64,000 nucleotides of DNA from Mycolicibacterium sphagni (GCF_013337765.1 NZ_VBSB01000035.1:671457-735456), one strand, 5' to 3'; numbered from the stretch's first letter, positions 50,694 through 60,510 are shown. Numbers and translations: made by a program. The notes: generated by a model from the sequence alone, not told the origin.

Positions 50694-51484
50694 TGCCAGA
50701 ACCACGCTCGGCCCTGCTCGACGCCGTCGACCGCTCGCCGCTGATGGCGGCCGAACACGACCGTGCCGGCTGGGTGGGCTTGTTCACCGCCGACGGCCAG
50801 GTGGAGGATCCGGTGGGCTCGCGACCGCATGTCGGGCCAGAGCAGATCGGGCGCTTCTACGACACGTTCATCGCGCCGCGCCAGATCGTCTTCCGGCATG
50901 AGGCCGATATCGTCTCGGAGACAACGGTTATCCGCGATGTCGTCCTCGAAGTCGGGATGGGGCCGTCGGTGACGATGCGGATCCCCGCGGTGCTGCGCTA
51001 CGACCTGCGCGACGTGGCGACGCAGTGGCGGATCGAGCGTTTGCGCGCTTATTGGGAATTGCCAACGATGGTCGTGCAATTCGCCGGCAACGGGTTGGCC
51101 GCGGGTCCGCAGGCACTGGAACTGAGCCGTGCCCTGGTTCGTAATCAGGGGCTGCGTGGATCACTGGGATTCGCCGCGGGTTTTCGCGGTGCGCGGTTCC
51201 GGGGCAAGCGGACGGTGCGGGCGTTTCTGACCGCGGTCGCCGCCGGTGACCAACTGCGGGCGTGGCGGTCGCTGGCGCCGGGTGCGCTGATCACCCGCGG
51301 CGAGCGAAGCCCGGTGAAATTCAGCGCGTTCAGTGACGAGCTGACGGGAACGTCGTGGACCAAGGTGATCGCGGCCGGCTCGTCGGTGACGGTCTCGCTG
51401 CGCGGCGCGCGACGGGGTGTGCTGATCGCCGAACTCGGTTCTGGCGGAGGCGTGATCACCCGGCTGCAGTACTTCGCTGAGTAG
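50693..51484 (+). CDS. Nuclear-transport-factor-2/ketosteroid-isomerase-like protein downstream of pncA
   Basis: The 263-residue protein opens with a SnoaL/NTF2-like module (SPLMAAEHDRAGWVGLFTADGQVEDPVGSRPHVGPEQIGRFYDTF). A second related module follows near 190-263 (VRAFLTAVAAGDQLRAWRSLAP, ELTGTSWTKVIAAGSSVTVS). Function unknown. ATG 50693 overlaps the pncA stop. It is the Rv2042c-type neighbour of pncA from memory. Confidence 0.76.
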   Translation: MPEPRSALLDAVDRSPLMAAEHDRAGWVGLFTADGQVEDPVGSRPHVGPEQIGRFYDTFIAPRQIVFRHEADIVSETTVIRDVVLEVGMGPSVTMRIPAVLRYDLRDVATQWRIERLRAYWELPTMVVQFAGNGLAAGPQALELSRALVRNQGLRGSLGFAAGFRGARFRGKRTVRAFLTAVAAGDQLRAWRSLAPGALITRGERSPVKFSAFSDELTGTSWTKVIAAGSSVTVSLRGARRGVLIAELGSGGGVITRLQYFAE

Positions 51485-51488
51485 CGGG

Positions 51489-52310
51489 CTACATCCGCGC
51501 GAAGCGGGCGAGGACGAAGCAATACGCGCCGTACGCGGTGAAGCCCATGGCCGCCGCGACAAGCAGTGTCTTGCCGAAGGGTGCCTGGCCTAAGCTCTTG
51601 ACCGCGGCGTCCAATCCGGCGCCTTTGGCGGGATCGGCGGTTGCCGTGGCGACGACCAGCAGAATCCCGGCGCCGCCCAATACGACTCCCTTTGCGGTGT
51701 AACCGGCGATGCCAAGTGGGGTGATCAACGGGCCGCCTCCGGCGACCGTGAGGTCCTCCTCGAACTTTGTCGACAGCCCCTTGTACACGTGGTAGCCGCC
51801 GACGCCGATGATTGCCGCCGCGGCGATCAGCAGAACGCACTTTCCCCAACCGGTTTGGAGCAGCTGTGCGGTGAGACCGGTGTTCTGCTCGCCGTTGGAT
51901 TGTCCACTGCCATTGGCAAATCGCACCGCGGCGATGGCGATGCCGACGTAGACGACGGCGAGCGCAGCCGACTTGATCCGGTCGAACACGTCGTAGGCGC
52001 CATGGTGTTCCTGCCCCGGCTCGCTGGGGTGTGAGCCGAGAACCGCTTCAGCGATTCGCCACAACGCCAGCGCGACCAGGCCCGCAGCGGTGAGCCAGAG
52101 CGCGACCGCGCCAGCGGGCTGGGCCGACAACGTCGCCAGCGCACCGGACTGGTCGGCGTTGCCGGCCGATCCGAACGCCAGCCCCACGATGATGTAGGCG
52201 ATCAGCAGATGCAGCACGCCGCTGATGCTGTATCCGGCTCGCGCGGCGACTTTCAATGGCCTGCTGTCTGTGGCCGCCTGCGCGGCAGTTTGTACCGCAT
52301 TGTCAGCCAT
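51489..52310 (-). CDS. DUF1206 membrane protein
   Basis: The 273-residue protein has six helices arranged as three similar pairs, each starting AxxGY.xxG: ARAGYSISGVLHLLIAYII, KSAALAVVYVGIAIAAVRF and GIAGYTAKGVVLGGAGILLV. This is the DUF1206 pattern. Function unknown. ATG 52310. It converges with the pncA neighbour and lies just after the mddA stop, in the same direction. Confidence 0.83.
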   Translation of the reverse strand: MADNAVQTAAQAATDSRPLKVAARAGYSISGVLHLLIAYIIVGLAFGSAGNADQSGALATLSAQPAGAVALWLTAAGLVALALWRIAEAVLGSHPSEPGQEHHGAYDVFDRIKSAALAVVYVGIAIAAVRFANGSGQSNGEQNTGLTAQLLQTGWGKCVLLIAAAAIIGVGGYHVYKGLSTKFEEDLTVAGGGPLITPLGIAGYTAKGVVLGGAGILLVVATATADPAKGAGLDAAVKSLGQAPFGKTLLVAAAMGFTAYGAYCFVLARFARM

Positions 52311-52320
52311 GACGACTGGG

Positions 52321-53145
52321 CTACCCCGGTGGAGCGGCGGAAAAACCCTTAGGAGTAGCACCAGCCATTGGGCACCCTCGCCGCGGACGCAAGCCGGGCA
52401 CGAACGCAGGCACCGTGGTGCGGTAGTCCCGGTAGCTGTCGCCCAATTCCGCGACCAAATCGCGTTCTTCGATCTGCACGGCGATCAGGATGTAGCCCGT
52501 CGTGCCGATCGCGAACAGCAGATGGCCTGCGGTCATGACCGGCGTCGCCCAGAAGGCGATCAGGAAGCCCAGCATCAGCGGGTGGCGCACCAGGCGGTAC
52601 AGCCAGGTCGCCTGGAATCCGATTTCTCTGTTCGGCGAGCCCCGCCAGGCCGCGAAAACCTGACGCAGCCCGAACAGTTCGAAATGGTTGATCATGAAGG
52701 TGGCTGCCAGAACCGTGACCCAGCCGGCGGCGAAGAGTGTCCACAGCAGCACTCGCGCCGCCGGCTGATCTACCTGCCAGACGACAGCGGGCATCGTTCG
52801 CCATTGCCAATACATCAGTAGCAGAACAAGACTGGCCAACAACACGTAGGTGCTGCGTTCGATGACCGGTGGCACGAATCGGGTCCACCACCGTTTGAAG
52901 GCAGGTCTGGCCATCACGCTGTGCTGGATGGCGAACAACCCCAGGAGTGCCGAGTTGATCAGAAGGGCCACCGTGAACGGGGCGCCGTCAACGCCGTGAT
53001 CGACGCTGCGCGGCACCACGATTCCGCCGACGAAGCCGATGGCATAGAGGAAGGCGATCAGGAAGACGAGGTAGCTCAGGACGCCGTAGCCCACGACCAG
53101 GACGCGGCGTGTCCGCTTTCGCGCGGACGAAGGAATGGTTGTCAT
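52321..53145 (-). CDS. mddA: Methanethiol S-methyltransferase-like NnrU-family protein
   Basis: The 274-residue protein has five to six helices and the NnrU/isoprenylcysteine-methyltransferase C-terminal signature LYRLVRHPLMLGFLIAFWATP...IGTTGYILIAVQIEERDLVAELGDSYRDYRTTVPAFVPG. This form, with AIQHSVMARPAFKRWWTRFVP, matches MddA, which methylates methanethiol to dimethyl sulfide. Homologues occur in mycobacteria. ATG 53145. A sulfur link with ssu elsewhere in the window is suggestive only. Confidence 0.72.
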   Translation of the reverse strand: MTTIPSSARKRTRRVLVVGYGVLSYLVFLIAFLYAIGFVGGIVVPRSVDHGVDGAPFTVALLINSALLGLFAIQHSVMARPAFKRWWTRFVPPVIERSTYVLLASLVLLLMYWQWRTMPAVVWQVDQPAARVLLWTLFAAGWVTVLAATFMINHFELFGLRQVFAAWRGSPNREIGFQATWLYRLVRHPLMLGFLIAFWATPVMTAGHLLFAIGTTGYILIAVQIEERDLVAELGDSYRDYRTTVPAFVPGLRPRRGCPMAGATPKGFSAAPPG

Positions 53146-53161
53146 GCTGTCGATACTCGCT

Positions 53162-53193
53162 GCGGATGCCCACTGCGATCATGGGGCATCCGC
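53162..53193. terminator. 10-bp inverted repeat between HD/LuxR gene and mddA
   Basis: GCGGATGCCC (53162-53171) and GGGCATCCGC (53184-53193) form a perfect stem with a 12-nt loop, just after the stop of the HD/LuxR gene. There is no U-run, so it may be a terminator or an operator for mddA. Confidence 0.45.
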
Positions 53194-53198
53194 CTCAA

Positions 53199-54766
53199 CT
53201 ACAGCGGTTCGGTCAAACCGTGGCGCAGTGCGTACATGCTCGCGCCGATGCGGTTGGAGACACCGATCTTGGCGTAGGTCCGTTCGACGTGGTTGCGCGC
53301 GGTTTTCTCGCTGATGACCAAGGAGGTGGCGATCTCCTTGTTGGAGGCGCCGCGCGCGACCAGGCACAGCACTTCGATCTCGCGAGGCGTCAGCCCGTCG
53401 GGTCGTGTCCCGGGCCGGCGGGTCCGGTGGCCGGCGGCATGCAGGACGGCTTCGGCGGCAATATCGTCCAGCTCGCCGTCGCGCGCTCGGTCCCGAACCC
53501 GCCGCGCGGCGGCGGCCGGCTCCAGCGCAGCACGGTAAGGCCTTGGCTCCAAAGCTGATTGGTAGGCGACGGCGGCGGCCAGCACCCGGTCGGGCATGCC
53601 GAGTGCGGCACCGGGCAGGCCGCGAGGATAGCCCGTGCCGTTGACACACTCGTGGTGGTTGCCGGCGATCTGGGCGACCTGCTCGAGTCCGTTGATCCGG
53701 CTCAGGATGCGGGTGGTCAGATATGGGTGCAGGCGCATCCGCTCGAACTCCGCTGCCGACAACGTCGACGGTTTGGACCAGACCTGATTGGAGACGCCGA
53801 TGCGGCCCAGGTCGTGCACGTGACCGGCCCGGCGAACCTGGGTGACCGTTTCGGCGCCCAAGCCGGCCATCTCGGCGGCGTCGCCGGCCAATTGCGCGAC
53901 CGCGCGTGAATGACCAAGTGTGAATGGACATTTCAGATCGACGAAGTCACCGAGTGCCACCAGCAGCTCGTCGAGTGACTGCTGCTGCAGCGGCTGGTGA
54001 CGATCCGGGGCGCACGCCAGCGCCGCCTCCCACACCTCGCCCGCCTGCGGGCCTGCCAGAATCTCCTCGGCGTCGGCGATGAAGACGTCGACCACCTTCG
54101 GGTCGAAATGGTGACCGCTGCGTTCGGTGACCATGTCCACCGCGGCGCTCACACCGCCGGTGCGGTGATGCACCTCGGCCATATCGGCGAGCTGGGCCAC
54201 CCGCATTTCAATCGGGATATCGCCGCCGCGCACACCGCCGGGCAGTCCGCGCCCGTCGTAGCGCTCGAAGCTGAATCCGAGTGCGTCCTGAACGCCGGAC
54301 CCCAGGCCCATGCGGTCGGCCAGCAGGGCTGCCGAGGTGCAGTGTGAATGGATCAGCTGCGCCATGTTGCCGCGGGCGTTGACGAACAGGGTCGCAATGG
54401 AGGTGATTCGCTGGGTGAGGGGTTCACCCGGCCGATGTTCGCGGCCAGGAAGCGGAAGTAGGGCAGCCCGGCCCAATCGACGTGATAGGAATCGCGGCGC
54501 ACCGAGATGTCGTCGCCGAACCACTGCGCGAACTCGTGGGAATCGGCATGACAGCCGATCCACATGACCAACGTCGCGTAGTACACGCAGTCGCGTTGGT
54601 CGGGGTCGAGCCCCAACCGGTCGGCGATCCGCGTTCCGATCAGCGCAGCGCGCAGCATGTGCTCGGCGGGCTGCCCGAGGCCGAGGTCGATCGCCACCGA
54701 GAGCGCGGCCAACAGCTCGGCGCGGCTGGGCGCCCGCGGTGGAGGACCGGTTCTCGGCGCTGCCAC
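53199..54766 (-). pseudogene. HD-domain/LuxR-type regulator interrupted by a one-base frameshift
   Basis: Two overlapping frames give one continuous family protein. The upstream frame (from GTG 54766) encodes AAPRTGPPPRAPSRAELLAA through WAGLPYFRFLAANIGRVN. The downstream frame continues PLTQRITSIATLFVNARGNMAQLIHSHC, then an HD pair (AGHVHDLGRIGVSNQVW), and ends in a LuxR HTH (LTPREIEVLCLVARGASNKEIATSLVISEKTARNHVERTYAKIG). The break is at GGGG 54419-54422. Adding one G on the plus strand (one C in the coding strand) restores about 522 codons. Either a real loss of function or a homopolymer sequencing error. Confidence 0.75.
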
Positions 54767-54783
54767 GCGATCGATTGTGCCTC

Positions 54784-55545
54784 CTAACACGCGGCGCGGG
54801 GTTCTGTTGGCGCGGTGTGCCGGGCCGAGACGTGCCGCTGCGGATCGAAGCTGTCGAACCGGGCGGTACCGATCACGCACAGACCACGCTGGGGGAGACG
54901 GAAATCGGCTAGCCGGCTCTGGGTGGCCAGTCGGGCGACGGTGCCGAGGCTCGATCCGTCGAGCACGGCTCGTGAGCGGCGCACCGCCCAGATCTGGCGC
55001 GGGGCGACACGGAAGCCCTGACCGTTCGGGGCGTCGCCCGTCAGCCGCATCCCGCCGGTTCCCAACAGCGGACCGGCGACCCGGCCAAGGCCGGCCAGGA
55101 CGGTCGGGCTGGCCCAGGCCCATTCGGGCAGGGCCTGCCCGATCCGGCTGACCGCCCGGGTGGTCGCTGTGCTGCCCATACCCACCGCCCACCGGAGCAA
55201 CCCCGGGATGCTGATGGTCAGCGACCACGGATCACTCCACGCCGCGGTGATATCGCACTGCACTGCGGGAACCGTTGTCGCCGAGCTGAAGTAGCGGGAA
55301 CAGCTCTGTTCGGCGGGTGTGGTGGCGTAGAACGTCCACCGGCCGTCAGGGTCGCGGTGCCACACCGAGCGGTAGGCCGGGGAGAACGAGGATGCCGGGA
55401 AGTCTCGGTAGGCCAGATAGTGACCGGTGTCGAAGGGCAGGCCCATGATGCCGAAACCCTTCACCCGGTCGTCGGTACCGGCGGGCAGGATCGGATGGGC
55501 GGTGATGTCGCGCACTGCATTTTGGGGTGTGGTGATCGTTGTCAT
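54784..55545 (-). CDS. Conserved hypothetical protein
   Basis: The 253-residue protein has no recognised motif. It contains GFGIMGLPFDTGHYLAYRDF and YRSVWHRDPDGRWTFYATT, SCSRYFSSATTVPAVQCDI and GLLRWAVGMGSTATTRA. These look like the beta-rich scaffold of a lipocalin-like or hydroxyneurosporene-synthase-like protein, but that is weak. It ends 17 bp before the GTG of the HD/LuxR gene and is probably in the same transcript; the AGGAGG at 54780-54785 may be that gene's SD. ATG 55545. Confidence 0.7.
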   Translation of the reverse strand: MTTITTPQNAVRDITAHPILPAGTDDRVKGFGIMGLPFDTGHYLAYRDFPASSFSPAYRSVWHRDPDGRWTFYATTPAEQSCSRYFSSATTVPAVQCDITAAWSDPWSLTISIPGLLRWAVGMGSTATTRAVSRIGQALPEWAWASPTVLAGLGRVAGPLLGTGGMRLTGDAPNGQGFRVAPRQIWAVRRSRAVLDGSSLGTVARLATQSRLADFRLPQRGLCVIGTARFDSFDPQRHVSARHTAPTEPRAAC

Positions 55546-55599
55546 GCCCCAATGCTGGCGTCAGGCACCGGGTCTGGTCATGGGGCAGCTGCCCCACTT

Positions 55600-56259
55600 C
55601 TACGCGTGCGGCTTGCGCACCGTTTCCCAGTCGTGCTCGGCCTCGAGCTGGGCGATCAGGCTACGGGTGCGTTCTTTGAGCAGCAGTGTCATTCCGACAC
55701 CGATCAGGATCGCGACGACCAGGGCGATCCAGGAGAACCGCGACAACCACTTCTCCGCGGCTATCCCGAGGTAGTAGACCACCGCGGTGGTGCCGCCGGC
55801 CCAGCACACTGCGCCGGCTGCGTTGGCAGCCAGAAACTTCGGGTAGCGCATGTGCAGTGCACCGGCCAACGGCCCGGCCAGAATCCGCAGCAGTGCGATG
55901 AAGCGTCCGAAGAAGACCGCCCAGACACCCCAGCGGGCGAACAGCTGCTTGGCCAGCGCCACGTGCCCGGGGCCGAAGTGTTTCGGGAAGCGGTTACCGA
56001 GCCGCTCGAACAAGCCCATCCCGAACTTTCGGCCGATCGTGTAGCCGATCGTGTCGCCGATGATCGCGCCGATGGTGGCCGACGCACCCACCCAGACCGG
56101 GTCGATGTCGAGGGTGTGCCTCGAGGCCAGCAGAGCCGCACTCACCAGCGCGATCTCGCCCGGCAGCGGGATGCCCAGGCTCTCGATGCCGATTATCAGC
56201 CCGACGACCAGGTAGACCGCCAGCGGCGGGATGGATTCCAGTATCGAGTCGACCGTCAC
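55600..56259 (-). CDS. DedA family membrane protein
   Basis: The 219-residue protein has the DedA/SNARE-associated pattern: IESLGIPLPGEIALVSAALLAS, the GDTIGYTIGRKFG loop, ARWGVWAVFFGRFIALLRILAGPLAGALHM, and a long C-terminal helix with a charged tail. DedA proteins are linked to undecaprenyl-phosphate/phospholipid flipping and membrane homeostasis. GTG 56259. Confidence 0.86.
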   Translation of the reverse strand: MTVDSILESIPPLAVYLVVGLIIGIESLGIPLPGEIALVSAALLASRHTLDIDPVWVGASATIGAIIGDTIGYTIGRKFGMGLFERLGNRFPKHFGPGHVALAKQLFARWGVWAVFFGRFIALLRILAGPLAGALHMRYPKFLAANAAGAVCWAGGTTAVVYYLGIAAEKWLSRFSWIALVVAILIGVGMTLLLKERTRSLIAQLEAEHDWETVRKPHA

Positions 56260-56321
56260 CCGCCAAGGATGCCGTATGGACCGCTGTTACCGGTGCGAAC
56301 CAGCAGGTTCGCGTGTCGGAC

Positions 56322-57185
56322 TCAGGTGTCGCGCTTGCGCCGGTACAGCGTTCCGAGGGCCAGCAGGATCAGGCTGGCTATCAGGATCGCGGTGGCCAGT
56401 ACGTTGATCTGAGGTGGCACAGCGGCTTTCACCGCCGCGTTCACGTACAGCGGGTAGGTCACCGTCGAGCCGCTGACGAAATAGGTGATGATGAAGTCGT
56501 CCAGGGACAGCGCGAACGACAACATCGCGGCAGCGACGATGCCCGGCACGATCAGTGGCAGGGTCACCTTGAAGAACGTCCGGGTAGGCCCGGAGCCCAG
56601 ATCCAGTGAGGCATCCTCGAGCGTCCAGTCGAAGCCACGGATCCGCGCGCGCACGGTCATGGCGATGAAGCTGATCTCGAAAGCCACGTGCGCGATCAGG
56701 ATCGTGGCGTAGCCGGTTGCCCAGCCCAGGTCGAGAAACAGGGTGAGCAGTGAGGCGCCCATCACGACCTCGGGTGACGTCAGCGGCAGCACCAGGAACG
56801 TGTCGACCGCCTTGCTGCCGCGAAACCGTTGGCGGACAAGGGCAACCGCTACCAGGGTGCCGAGCACGACGGCGATCAGCGTCGAGACGGCGGCGACGTT
56901 CAGGCTCAACTTCAGCGCCTCGGTCAGGGCCGGGTACTTGAACGGGTCGGCCCAGTTGTCCAGCGTGAAGCCCTGCCAGGTGTAGTTGAACTTGCCTGCC
57001 GGCTTGTTGAACGAGAAGACGATGATCACCAGGATCGGCAGGAACAGGTAGAGCAGCACCAGCCCGGCGATGACGCGCAGGGCGATATCGCCGAGCTTGA
57101 ACGTGCCCCGAATATTGCGGCCCCGCTTGGCCAGGCCACCGTGGTCGATGGTCTGCGCGATGGCGGCCCCGGCCTCGGTCGTCAT
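56322..57185 (-). CDS. potC: Polyamine ABC transporter permease PotC-like
   Basis: The 287-residue permease has six helices and the EAA loop DASLDLGSGPTRTFFKVTLPLIVPGIVAAAMLSFALSLDDFIITYFVSG, which closely fits PotC/PotI. The last gene of the potADBC-order operon, it overlaps potB by 4 nt. It acts with PotB, PotA and PotD in spermidine/putrescine uptake; the exact polyamine is not determinable. Confidence 0.88.
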   Translation of the reverse strand: MTTEAGAAIAQTIDHGGLAKRGRNIRGTFKLGDIALRVIAGLVLLYLFLPILVIIVFSFNKPAGKFNYTWQGFTLDNWADPFKYPALTEALKLSLNVAAVSTLIAVVLGTLVAVALVRQRFRGSKAVDTFLVLPLTSPEVVMGASLLTLFLDLGWATGYATILIAHVAFEISFIAMTVRARIRGFDWTLEDASLDLGSGPTRTFFKVTLPLIVPGIVAAAMLSFALSLDDFIITYFVSGSTVTYPLYVNAAVKAAVPPQINVLATAILIASLILLALGTLYRRKRDT

Positions 57186-58057
57186 ACGAGATCCTCTGTC
57201 CCGAGAGCCTTCGTGTACAGCAGGACACCGACCAGGATCAGTGCCATCAGCACGAAGCTGAGCGCTGCGGCCGCCGGGTAGTCCTTGACCACCAGGAACT
57301 GCTTCTGAATGACGTTGCCGATCATCCTGGTCTGGGTGCTACCCAGGTAGTCGGCGTTGATGAAGTCACCGACCGACGGGATGAAGACCAGCATGCTGCC
57401 GGCCAGCACACCGGGCATCGCCAACGGCATGATCACCTTGCCGAACATCCTGCGGTTCGTGGCGTACAGATCGCGGGAAGCCTCCAGCAGGCGGGCGTCG
57501 ATCTTCTCCAGGCTGACGTACAGCGGCAGGATCATGAAGATGATCCAGTTGTAGGTCAGGCCGCCGATGACCGCCCAGCCGGTCGACAGCAGGCGCCCTT
57601 CGGACGGCAGCAACCCGATCGTGCCCAAGGCGTGCACCACCCAGCCGTCGTCGGCCAGGATCGTCTTCCACGCCAGCGTGCGAATCAGGAACGTGACGAA
57701 GAACGGCAGGATCACCAGTCCGAGCAGCAGGTTCTTGTAGCGGCCCGCTTTGAACGCGATCACATACGCCAGCGGGAAAGCCAGCAACGCGCACAACACG
57801 GTGGCGCTCAACGCATAGCCGAACGAGCGCAGGATCTGCTCGCGGTATTCGCTCAGCGCCTCACCGTAATTGGCGAAATCCCAAGCAAACGTGAGCTTGG
57901 GCAGATAGATGGAACCACCCATTTCCGACAGCGATGTCCGGAACAGCGATACGAACGGGATCACGTAGAAGACCCCGAGGTACGCGAGTGCGGGCAGGAT
58001 CATCAGGTAGGGAGCGAGTTTGCTCCGCTGCCGATTGCTACTGGCTACTCCCGCCAT
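57182..58057 (-). CDS. potB: Polyamine ABC transporter permease PotB-like
   Basis: The 291-residue permease of the same family carries the EAA loop EASRDLYATNRRMFGKVIMPLAMPGVLAGSMLVFIPSVGDFINADYLG and the N-terminal LAPYLMILPALAYLGVFYVIPFVSLFRTS. It is the PotB/PotH partner of PotC and the start lies 4 bp after the potD stop. ATG 58057. Confidence 0.88.
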   Translation of the reverse strand: MAGVASSNRQRSKLAPYLMILPALAYLGVFYVIPFVSLFRTSLSEMGGSIYLPKLTFAWDFANYGEALSEYREQILRSFGYALSATVLCALLAFPLAYVIAFKAGRYKNLLLGLVILPFFVTFLIRTLAWKTILADDGWVVHALGTIGLLPSEGRLLSTGWAVIGGLTYNWIIFMILPLYVSLEKIDARLLEASRDLYATNRRMFGKVIMPLAMPGVLAGSMLVFIPSVGDFINADYLGSTQTRMIGNVIQKQFLVVKDYPAAAALSFVLMALILVGVLLYTKALGTEDLV

Positions 58058-58061
58058 CGCG

Positions 58062-59246
58062 CTATTCGCCCGTGACTGCGGCGTATGCCTTGTTGAACTC
58101 GTCAGTCTGCTCGTCGGTGAGCGCCGCCCAGGTCTTCAGCTTGTCCAGGGTTTCCTTCGGCGGGTTGATCAACGGGTTGGAGGCCAGGCCGGGGTCGATC
58201 TTGTTGAGCTCGTCGGTCATGTCCGACAGCACCGGCACGTACTGGGTGTGCGCGATCAGCTTGGCGTAGTTCGCCCGGTCATACACGTAGTTGATCCACG
58301 TCTCGGCGGCCTTCTGGTTCTGCGTGGTGTACGGAATCACCATGGTGTCGACAAAGGTGGTCCCACCGGTCTCGGGCACTACGAACTTGAGATCGGGGTT
58401 GTCCTTCTGCAGCTGGACCACGTCACCCGAATATGCCTGGGCGATAACGACATTGCCCGAAGCCAGGTCGTCGGCGTAGTCGTTGCCGGTGAACCGGCGG
58501 ATCTGGCCGGCATCCTTCTGCTTCTTGATCAGCTCGACAGCCTTGTTGACCCCTTCGCTCGTCGGGTTCTCCACCGAGCTGCCTTGGGACATCATGATCA
58601 TGCCGAGACCGTCCTGGGTGTCGGCGAGCAGGCTGATCTTGCCCTTGAACGCCGGATCCCACAGGTCGTCGATCTTGGTGATGTCGCGACCCGTCGCCGC
58701 GCGGTTGTAGGCCAGCGCCGTCATGCCGGACATGTACGGGGCGCTGAACTTGCGGCCCGGGTCGGCCTTGGCGTTCAACAGGTCCTGGCGCATGTTCTTC
58801 TTGTTGGTCCAACGGCTTTCGCTGATCCCGTTGAGCCAGCCCAAGCCGTTGAGGCGGGCGGCCATGAACTGAGTGGGTACCACCAGGTCGGCGCCGATGT
58901 CCTGCTTGCGCGACAACGGCTCTTTGTTCTTGGCGAACCACTCCTCGTTGTCGTTGTAGTCCTCTTTGTAGTCCACCGTCAGGCCGGTCGCGGTCTGGAA
59001 TGCCGCGACGAAACCGTCGGCCATATACAGCGGCCAGTTCGAGATCCGCAGTTTTCCGGTGGCGGGGGAGCCGTCATCCGACGGCGTGGCGGGTCCGCTG
59101 GAGCTGCTCTTGTTGTCGGACTTGCCACACGCGGCGAGGAAGGACGGTCCCAGGACCAGCGCGGCCGCGGCGGCGGCACCGCCACCGATGAAGCGGCGTC
59201 GGGAGGACAGCGAAGCGATGAACCGAGGGTCGATCTCTGTGGCCAT
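58062..59246 (-). CDS. potD: Polyamine-binding Tat lipoprotein PotD-like
   Basis: The 394-residue protein has a twin-arginine signal SRRRFIGGG (Arg16-18), a hydrophobic stretch and lipobox FLAAC with Cys40, so it is exported folded and lipidated. The mature part has PotD/PotF features: ISNWPLYMADGFVAAFQTATGLTVDYKEDYNDNEEWFAK, NAKADPGRKFSAPYM and QAYSGDVVQLQKDNPDLKFVVPETGG. It captures the polyamine for PotABC. ATG 59246. Confidence 0.9.
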   Translation of the reverse strand: MATEIDPRFIASLSSRRRFIGGGAAAAAALVLGPSFLAACGKSDNKSSSSGPATPSDDGSPATGKLRISNWPLYMADGFVAAFQTATGLTVDYKEDYNDNEEWFAKNKEPLSRKQDIGADLVVPTQFMAARLNGLGWLNGISESRWTNKKNMRQDLLNAKADPGRKFSAPYMSGMTALAYNRAATGRDITKIDDLWDPAFKGKISLLADTQDGLGMIMMSQGSSVENPTSEGVNKAVELIKKQKDAGQIRRFTGNDYADDLASGNVVIAQAYSGDVVQLQKDNPDLKFVVPETGGTTFVDTMVIPYTTQNQKAAETWINYVYDRANYAKLIAHTQYVPVLSDMTDELNKIDPGLASNPLINPPKETLDKLKTWAALTDEQTDEFNKAYAAVTGE

Positions 59247-59313
59247 TTGCCGTAGTGCCTTTCGGTGGGGGGAAGGTTCGGTTGACGAAGCGGAGCAGGA
59301 CTACGCGAATGGG

Positions 59314-60510
59314 CTAGGAGTCGTCGAGCATCTCCTCGAGGTCCTCGGTTGTCGGGATGTCGGCGGCCGGCAGGACCAGTGAGGCTTCGGGAGCCCAGCA
59401 CACGAAGACGTCGTCACCGGGGCGCAGCAGGGGCAGGTTCTGCTCGGGCCCGATGTGAGCCAGGATCGGGGAGTCGTCGGCAGCGGCCAACGACAGCCGC
59501 AGCACCGGTCCTTGGAAGGTCAGGTCGACCACCTTGGCGGCGACGGCCGCGACATCTCCGGTGGGTTGTTCCATCGAAACCCGGACCCGCTCGGGGCGGA
59601 CCATCAGAGTGGCCTCACCGCCGGGCTCGATCGTGGTGTCACCAGGTCGGGCCTTGAGCGTGGTGCCGAGGACTTCCACCTCGACGTAGTCGCGGTTGGA
59701 GCGACCGGTTTGGCGGCCGTGCCAGAGGTTGGCCTGGCCGATGAAGCCGGCCACGAACACCGTTGCGGGCCGGTCGTAGATCTCGGTCGGCGTGCCGATC
59801 TGCTCGACATTGCCCTGGTTCATGACCGCGATGCGGTCGCTCATCGTGAGCGCTTCCTCTTGGTCGTGGGTCACGTAGACGAACGTGATGCCGACCTCGC
59901 GCTGGATGCGCTTGAGCTCGAACTGCATGACGTGCCGCAACTTGAGGTCCAGCGCGCCGAGCGGTTCGTCGAGCAGCAGGGCGCTGGGGTAGTTGACCAG
60001 TGCCCGGGCCAGGGCGACACGCTGCTGCTGGCCGCCGGAGAGTTGGGCGGGCTTGCGCTGGGCGAAGTCGGTGAGCCGAACGATCTCGAGCATCTCGTCG
60101 ACGCTCTTCTTGACTGTGGCCTTGTCCTTCTTCTGGCTGCGTGGCCCGTAGGCGACGTTGTCCCATACCGTCATGTGGGGGAACAGCGCGTAGTGCTGAA
60201 AGACGGTGTTGACGTTGCGTTTGTGCGGAGGAACCCGCGACACGTCAACGCCTTCAAGCCGTATCGCGCCCTCGGTGGGCTGTTCGAAGCCCGCGATCAT
60301 GCGCAGCGTGGTGGTCTTCCCGCAGCCGGACGGGCCGAGCATGGAGAAGAACTCGCCGGCGCCGATGGAGAAGTCGGCGTCGGCGACGGCGACGTAGTCC
60401 TCGAAGCGCTTGACGACGTGGTCGATCTCGATGACTGGCGCGCCGGTGGTGCGCTTGGATCCGGTTTTTCCGGTGGTCTGCTGGGTGGCGGTGGCGCCGG
60501 TCTCGGTCAG
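59314..60510 (-). CDS. potA: Polyamine ABC transporter ATPase PotA-like, probable CTG start
   Basis: The 398-residue ATPase has Walker A LGPSGCGKTT, Q-loop FQHYALFPHMTV, signature LSGGQQQRVALARAL, Walker B LLLDEPLGALDLK, H-loop THDQEEAL and a C-terminal TOBE domain. The region before Walker A (VIEIDHVVKRFEDYVAVADADFSIGAGEFFSM) is clearly coding, yet no ATG, GTG or TTG precedes it in frame. The only suitable site is CTG 60510 (LTETGATATQQ) after SD AAGGAG. A short hairpin (60511-60516 with 60532-60537) encloses the SD. Confidence 0.85.
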   Translation of the reverse strand: MTETGATATQQTTGKTGSKRTTGAPVIEIDHVVKRFEDYVAVADADFSIGAGEFFSMLGPSGCGKTTTLRMIAGFEQPTEGAIRLEGVDVSRVPPHKRNVNTVFQHYALFPHMTVWDNVAYGPRSQKKDKATVKKSVDEMLEIVRLTDFAQRKPAQLSGGQQQRVALARALVNYPSALLLDEPLGALDLKLRHVMQFELKRIQREVGITFVYVTHDQEEALTMSDRIAVMNQGNVEQIGTPTEIYDRPATVFVAGFIGQANLWHGRQTGRSNRDYVEVEVLGTTLKARPGDTTIEPGGEATLMVRPERVRVSMEQPTGDVAAVAAKVVDLTFQGPVLRLSLAAADDSPILAHIGPEQNLPLLRPGDDVFVCWAPEASLVLPAADIPTTEDLEEMLDDS

